NCBI RefSeq assembly: GCF_000820305.1
Contig: NZ_CDBH01000032.1
Coordinates: 1-64,000 of the forward strand
Origin: Aeromonas dhakensis
GTDB taxonomy: Bacteria > Pseudomonadota > Gammaproteobacteria > Enterobacterales > Aeromonadaceae
DNA: 64,000 nucleotides
Direction of reading: 5' to 3'
The stretch's first letter is position 1. Every line of letters starts with the position of its first letter. Below the pieces are notes generated by a model. The model did no database searches and was not told the DNA's origin. It saw nothing but the letters and a program-made list of their open reading frames with translations. A program made the position numbers and the translations under genes. Below, in pieces: positions 60,507 through 64,000 of the stretch.

Positions 60507-60517
60507 GAATGGGCTCC

Positions 60518-61285
60518 TTAATCCAGAAAGCTGAACATGTCGTCGACGTCGCCGTACTCGTCTTCCTCGACCTTGTTCTTCTCTTTGGCCTGCATTACCA
60601 GCTCGGCGGCAAACTTGTTGATGATGCCGTCCCAGGTGGAGTGCTCGTTGCGCAGCAGCGCCTTGATGGCTTTCTCCACCTCGGGGGCCAGCTCGCGAAT
60701 GAGCATCAACAGGCTTCTCGGGTCATCCAGCGCATAGTCGTGGACATCCTCGCTCTGCTGGCGCTCGCTGTAGCGCAGGGACTCTTCGAGATCTTCCTCT
60801 TCGGCGTGCAGTACGTCGCGATAGCCTTCGTCCTCTTCATAGCGATCGCCCCGATAGAACTCGATGAAGGGGATGGCGAGGTAGAAGAGACCGGCCGGAT
60901 CCTCGGCCACGCACTCGAGGATCTCGCGCTGCTTGGCTTCGCTATCCTGGGTGCGGATCAGGTAGTTGAGGAAGTCGAAGGTGTGCTGTTGCAGCTCGTC
61001 GGCGTTGTTCTTGATCGCCTCTTCCCAGTAGAGCGGCTGCTGGCAGACGATGTCGCGGATCCGCTCCGGGGTCATCAGCTCGGAGATGATGGAGGGGAAG
61101 GAGATGTCGTGCTGGCCGTTGATCTGGGTCAGGGTAACGATATCAATGTTTTCAATCACTTCTGCCAGCTGGTCGTCAGACATGGTCTTGGCGATCAGCT
61201 CGAACTTCTCGCTGGCCTGCTTCGGCTCGATAACGGCCAGCTCTTTGATCTCGATGGCGGTAATTTCTATCAGACTGTTGCTCAT
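60518..61285 (-). CDS. Unknown protein of J-domain operon (255 aa)
   Basis: A 255-residue acidic protein with a helical-repeat look (ASEKFELIAKTMSDDQLAEVIE; TPERIRDIVCQQPLYWEEAIKN) that recalls the N-terminal domain of MgtE, though I do not claim it. A Glu/Asp-rich stretch is at about 145-175 and the tail is VDDMFSFLD. The ATG at 61285 is used; 12 bases separate it from the upstream gene. Confidence 0.75.
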   Translation of the reverse strand: MSNSLIEITAIEIKELAVIEPKQASEKFELIAKTMSDDQLAEVIENIDIVTLTQINGQHDISFPSIISELMTPERIRDIVCQQPLYWEEAIKNNADELQQHTFDFLNYLIRTQDSEAKQREILECVAEDPAGLFYLAIPFIEFYRGDRYEEDEGYRDVLHAEEEDLEESLRYSERQQSEDVHDYALDDPRSLLMLIRELAPEVEKAIKALLRNEHSTWDGIINKFAAELVMQAKEKNKVEEDEYGDVDDMFSFLD

Positions 61286-61297
61286 GCCTTGCCCCAA

Positions 61298-61840
61298 TTA
61301 GAAACGGACTTCGTCGTACATATCCTGCTCGCCCTGGTCGTCGCCATAGCGGTCGCTGCCGCCATGATAATCGGCGTCGGCATCTTCCCCGTCTTCCTCT
61401 TCTTCGTCGCGCAGCTCATAGTCGTCATCGGCACGGTGGCTGCCGCGTGGCAACGGGTTGTCGAGCAGAAACAGCACGGCGCAGGCTTCCATCAGCTGAT
61501 CTTCGCTCTGGGCCCGCACTGCCTTGACCAGCGGCAGGGCGGCGTTGTTGAAGCCGACGCTCACCTTGAACTCGTCCCAGCTCGGCTGCTCGCCGCTGGT
61601 GAGCCACTTGTTCCACTGCCCCTTGGCCTTTGCCGGGAACTGCACCCGGCCATAGAGAGCCAGCGGCAGGTATTCGGGCATGAACTCCAGCATGCTCATG
61701 TCGGCCAGCAGCAGGGCCTTCATCTGGTCGGTGAACTGCTCGAGCCCCTTGGGGTCGTCCTGATCCCGGTAGGATTCGATATTCTCGCTGGCATCGCTTT
61801 GCAGGGCCTTGAGCCGTGCCTGGTCCCATTTTTTTTGCAT
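61298..61840 (-). CDS. Unknown acidic-tailed protein of J-domain operon (180 aa)
   Basis: A 180-residue protein with a helical first half (1-125) and a very acidic, low-complexity C-terminus (about 130-180, [14 protein letters not shown] and DADADYHGG). The tail may bind basic partners. It lies 23 bases downstream of the J-domain gene and 12 before the next one. Start at ATG 61840, AGAG upstream; the open frame extends 15 codons more. Confidence 0.75.
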   Translation of the reverse strand: MQKKWDQARLKALQSDASENIESYRDQDDPKGLEQFTDQMKALLLADMSMLEFMPEYLPLALYGRVQFPAKAKGQWNKWLTSGEQPSWDEFKVSVGFNNAALPLVKAVRAQSEDQLMEACAVLFLLDNPLPRGSHRADDDYELRDEEEEDGEDADADYHGGSDRYGDDQGEQDMYDEVRF

Positions 61841-61863
61841 AGTCGCTCTTCTTGCCTGGTGGC

Positions 61864-62148
61864 TCAGGGGTAGAACTGGTCCCACATCTCCTGCATGGCA
61901 GCAGCGGGATCGGTCACGATGACGTTGTTGAAATCTTTGATGAAGGCGGCCCGCTGTTTCGGATCAGACAGCACTTCATAGGCCTGCTTTACCTGGTGCA
62001 GCTTGAGGGCTGCCTGCTCTTTCTCTTCTTCGCTCGCCCCGTGCAGTTTGTCGGGGTGGTACTGGTTCGACAGCCGACGATAGGCTTTTTTGATGTCGTT
62101 TTCACTGGCGTTGGACTTGACGCCCAACACCCGGAAGTAGTTGTTCAT
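61864..62148 (-). CDS. J-domain protein (DnaJ-type, domain only)
   Basis: A 94-residue J-domain co-chaperone: helix [15 protein letters not shown], the Hsp70-stimulating HPD at 31-33 and [21 protein letters not shown]. Nothing like the Gly/Phe or zinc-finger regions follows, so it must find its clients through its partners. First gene of a four-gene operon of otherwise unknown proteins. AGGATC precedes the ATG. Possibly targets DnaK to the encoded partners. Confidence 0.88.
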   Translation of the reverse strand: MNNYFRVLGVKSNASENDIKKAYRRLSNQYHPDKLHGASEEEKEQAALKLHQVKQAYEVLSDPKQRAAFIKDFNNVIVTDPAAAMQEMWDQFYP

Positions 62149-62434
62149 GACGGATCCTGCCTCACTGGCATCGTGGAATTGACCCTGCGCTGGCCTGGCG
62201 GCGGGGATCTTGGCAAACCAGGCTCGGCAAAAACCCGACATTTTAACGCAAACAGGCGGCCATCGCCATGAATAGGAAGAAAAGTAACCAGGGGAGGGCG
62301 GTCGGTGCACCTTGCGATCTGCCTCCCGGTAGGGGGTGGCACCGGGGCTACACTACAGGAGGCGCCGGGCGTTGCCCTGGCGATCTTCAGCAGGCCTCGG
62401 CCGGGCCGAGACCCTTACTAAGGAATGGACAGCC

Positions 62435-62872
62435 ATGCTCAAATTTTATCTTCTGCCAATGGTACTGCTGGGCGGCCTTGCCATCGCCGCCGATGAGAGC
62501 ATCGACGAGCCCTTGATGTTCATCAAGGGGGACATCACCAAGGCCCAGTTCATGGAAAGAGCCGAGCAGCGTTTTGCCCGGCAGGACACCGACAAGGATG
62601 GCACCCTGTCGGTGGCCGAGAGAGAGGCCGCTATGGCCAAGATGCACGAGGCGATGCAGCAGTCCGGCCAGGCCATGCCGGGCAAGATGGGAAACATGGG
62701 CAACATGGGCAACATGAGGCCGATGCAGGACACGACCAAGGCGCAGTTCATGGCGCGCCATGAGGCCCTCTTCACCCGGATGGACAAGAACGGGGACGGG
62801 GTACTCGACGAGGCTGAGCGGGCCAGCGCCAGGGGGCGGCTCGGTCAGGGCGCCATGGCGCCCACGAAATAG
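62435..62872 (+). CDS. Exported EF-hand protein
   Basis: A 145-residue protein with a signal peptide (ends AIAAD). It has two EF-hand loops, D51-T-D-K-D-G-T-L-S-V-A-E62 and D117-K-N-G-D-G-V-L-D-E-A-E128, both with the full set of calcium ligands. Between them is a Met/Gly/Asn stretch encoded by three near-perfect 9-base repeats (62687-62713). A Ca2+-sensing or buffering periplasmic protein. AAGGA is 10 bases before the ATG. Confidence 0.85.
   Translation: MLKFYLLPMVLLGGLAIAADESIDEPLMFIKGDITKAQFMERAEQRFARQDTDKDGTLSVAEREAAMAKMHEAMQQSGQAMPGKMGNMGNMGNMRPMQDTTKAQFMARHEALFTRMDKNGDGVLDEAERASARGRLGQGAMAPTK
62687..62713 (+). repeat. Three 9-base in-frame repeats (MGN)
   Basis: ATGGGAAAC, ATGGGCAAC, ATGGGCAAC in the EF-hand gene encode M-G-N three times. 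Such slippage-prone repeats may vary in number between strains without shifting the frame. Confidence 0.85.
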
Positions 62873-62891
62873 GCTTGTCAGCCTTCAGATG

Positions 62892-62923
62892 AAAAAGAGC
62901 CCGGTCGTGATACCGGGCTCTTT
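62892..62923. terminator. Bidirectional terminator
   Basis: AAAGAGCCCGGT-CGTGAT-ACCGGGCTCTTT between the convergent EF-hand and scsD genes. Confidence 0.88.
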
Positions 62924-62947
62924 GCATACATTGCTGGGCTGACGGGA

Positions 62948-63472
62948 TTACCAGCAGGCCCACAGCAGACGGGCCTTGAGCCCGAGCCACGAGCTCCAGC
63001 CGGTGGTGCTGCTCACCAGCGCCCCATCCTTGATGACGAGGAAGGTGGGGGTGACCCCCACCTGCCAGCGGGCGGCCAGATCTCCCCGCTCATCGTTGTG
63101 GGTGGGAAAAGCGAGCCCCTTCTTCGCCATCCCGGCGCGCAACTGCTCATCGCTGCCGGAGCGCAGCGCCACCGTCAGCACGTTTTCACCCTCCTGCCAC
63201 AGGCTCTCCACGGTCGGTGTGGTGAAGCGGCACACCCCGCACCAGCTGGCCCAGTAGTAGACCAGCAGCGGCTTGCCGCGGCTCTGCTCGGCCAGGTTGG
63301 TGGTGGTGCCATCCTGCAGGGTGAAGGGGGCTTCCATGGCCCCCGCCGGCAGGCTGGGGCTGCGCCACAGATCCAGCAGGGTGGAGATGACCAGCGCCAT
63401 CAGCAGCAGCCAGAGCGCCTCTTTGCCCCAACGGCGCCAGCGGGGTGCCTTTACGACTGCATCCTCCGCCAT
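62948..63472 (-). CDS. scsD: ScsD-like membrane-anchored thioredoxin
   Basis: A 174-residue TlpA/ScsD-type protein with one N-terminal helix (about 19-36) and a periplasmic thioredoxin domain. The active site W-C-G-V-C is at 77-81 and the cis-Pro in VTPTFL. In Salmonella, scsABCD gives copper tolerance and periplasmic redox control. It starts 3 bases after the scsC stop, in the same operon. Confidence 0.83.
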   Translation of the reverse strand: MAEDAVVKAPRWRRWGKEALWLLLMALVISTLLDLWRSPSLPAGAMEAPFTLQDGTTTNLAEQSRGKPLLVYYWASWCGVCRFTTPTVESLWQEGENVLTVALRSGSDEQLRAGMAKKGLAFPTHNDERGDLAARWQVGVTPTFLVIKDGALVSSTTGWSSWLGLKARLLWACW

Positions 63473-63475
63473 GGC

Positions 63476-64000
63476 TTAGCTCCGCTTGGCCAGCTCGGCC
63501 TTCACCAGCTGCTCCAGCTCGTCATAGGGGAGGGCGCCCGGCACCAGCTGGTTGCCGATGAGCGTCGCCGGGGTCCCCTGCACGCCAAGGAGCGTGCCGA
63601 TGCGAAGGCTGTTGCGCAGCTCCTCGGTGGCCTTGGCATCGGGCTTGAGGGCCGTGTTGCCGGTGGCCGCCAGTGCCTTGTTGATGTCCGCCTCGGTCAG
63701 CATCCCCTGTTTGCTCATCAGCTTGTCGTGCAGGGCGAGGAAGCGGGCCGGATCCTGTTGCCAGAGGGTCAGGCTGTACTGGGCCGCCTTGGCTGAGCTC
63801 TGCCCCTTGAACGGCAGCAGCTTGACCACCAGCCCCAGATCGTCGGGATAGGCCTCGAGCAGCTTGGTCAGGCGGGGATCGAACTGCTTGCAGTAGGGGC
63901 AGTTGTAGTCGGTGAACAGCACCAGGGTCAGCTTGGGATTCTTGGCCCCCAGGCGCGGGCTGGTGGCGCTGTTGAAGAGCACATCCTGATTGCCCTTGAT
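63476..64000 (-). CDS. scsC: ScsC-like DsbA-family thioredoxin (5' end outside window)
   Basis: Partial: the visible 174 residues are the C-terminal part, starting mid-gene at the window edge. The DsbA-like thioredoxin fold has the CPYC active site in FTDYNCPYCKQFD and the cis-Pro in VQGTPATLIGNQLVPGALP. ScsC is a periplasmic thiol oxidase/isomerase-type protein in the copper-tolerance operon; the membrane reductase scsB would be expected upstream, beyond 64000. Confidence 0.82.
   Translation of the reverse strand: MKGNQDVLFNSATSPRLGAKNPKLTLVLFTDYNCPYCKQFDPRLTKLLEAYPDDLGLVVKLLPFKGQSSAKAAQYSLTLWQQDPARFLALHDKLMSKQGMLTEADINKALAATGNTALKPDAKATEELRNSLRIGTLLGVQGTPATLIGNQLVPGALPYDELEQLVKAELAKRS

Noticed and set aside
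1-64000. CRISPR arrays, insertion sequences, prophage or integron
   Set aside because: No regular repeat-spacer array, transposase, integrase or phage gene seen.

Overview
The window is chromosomal DNA of an Aeromonas-type gammaproteobacterium. The best taxonomic markers are a GDSL glycerophospholipid-cholesterol acyltransferase (satA/GCAT) and the exeAB pair of the type II secretion system, both close to the Aeromonas proteins as I remember them. mutY-yggX-mltC, nudF-yqiB-cpdA-yqiA-parE-parC, pqiABC and glgCA are also in orders typical of enteric/Vibrio-like genomes. The DNA is GC-rich with dense genes, except for a more AT-rich patch around 52.0-58.2 kb.

Layout. 0-3 kb: two tRNA-Leu(CAG) genes and glgCA. 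3-9.4 kb: rsmC; an unusual lysine-biosynthesis dapA behind a Lys-rich short ORF and a terminator hairpin; a GGEEF protein paired with a degenerate EAL-HDOD protein; a YqaB-like phosphatase; and an unexpected second Hfq-like RNA chaperone. 9.5-18 kb: envelope genes (pqiABC, ompA, a periplasmic binding protein, satA, ygiW-like, mltC). 18-23.4 kb: yggX, mutY with a decayed copy of its own 5' end just upstream, exeAB, cca. 23.5-28.5 kb: three paralogous periplasmic binding-type proteins around a cidA/cidB-like operon and its divergent LysR regulator. 28.5-35.5 kb: a MocR regulator divergent from an OsmC-rhodanese-GNAT operon, ybaK, a phosphate transporter with its PhoU-like partner, and a CYTH triphosphatase. 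35.6-41 kb: a TonB-C lipoprotein, lpxL, hldE, tolC. 40.6-51.8 kb: the nudF-to-parC cluster, interrupted between yqiA and parE by a Nudix gene, a GFA gene and an aaeXAB-like efflux operon. 52-58.6 kb: accessory region with an AT-rich hydrolase, intergenic repeats, two divergent LysR units (one with an MFS transporter, one with a SnoaL-like protein) and a dsbB-type gene with a tiny partner. 58.7-62.2 kb: hypothetical genes, including a tight four-gene operon led by a J-domain protein. 62.4-64 kb: an EF-hand protein and scsCD, with scsC cut by the window end.

Functional themes are envelope biogenesis (LPS acylation and heptose synthesis, outer-membrane proteins, MCE transport, peptidoglycan turnover, thiol-disulfide chemistry), efflux and secretion, c-di-GMP signalling, and DNA topology/repair. 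The observations I consider most worth testing are the Hfq paralogue, the Lys-rich leader before an alphaproteobacterial-type dapA, the tandem relic of the mutY 5' end, and the J-domain operon of unknown function. All identifications come from reading the sequence and from memory of the families; no database search was run.
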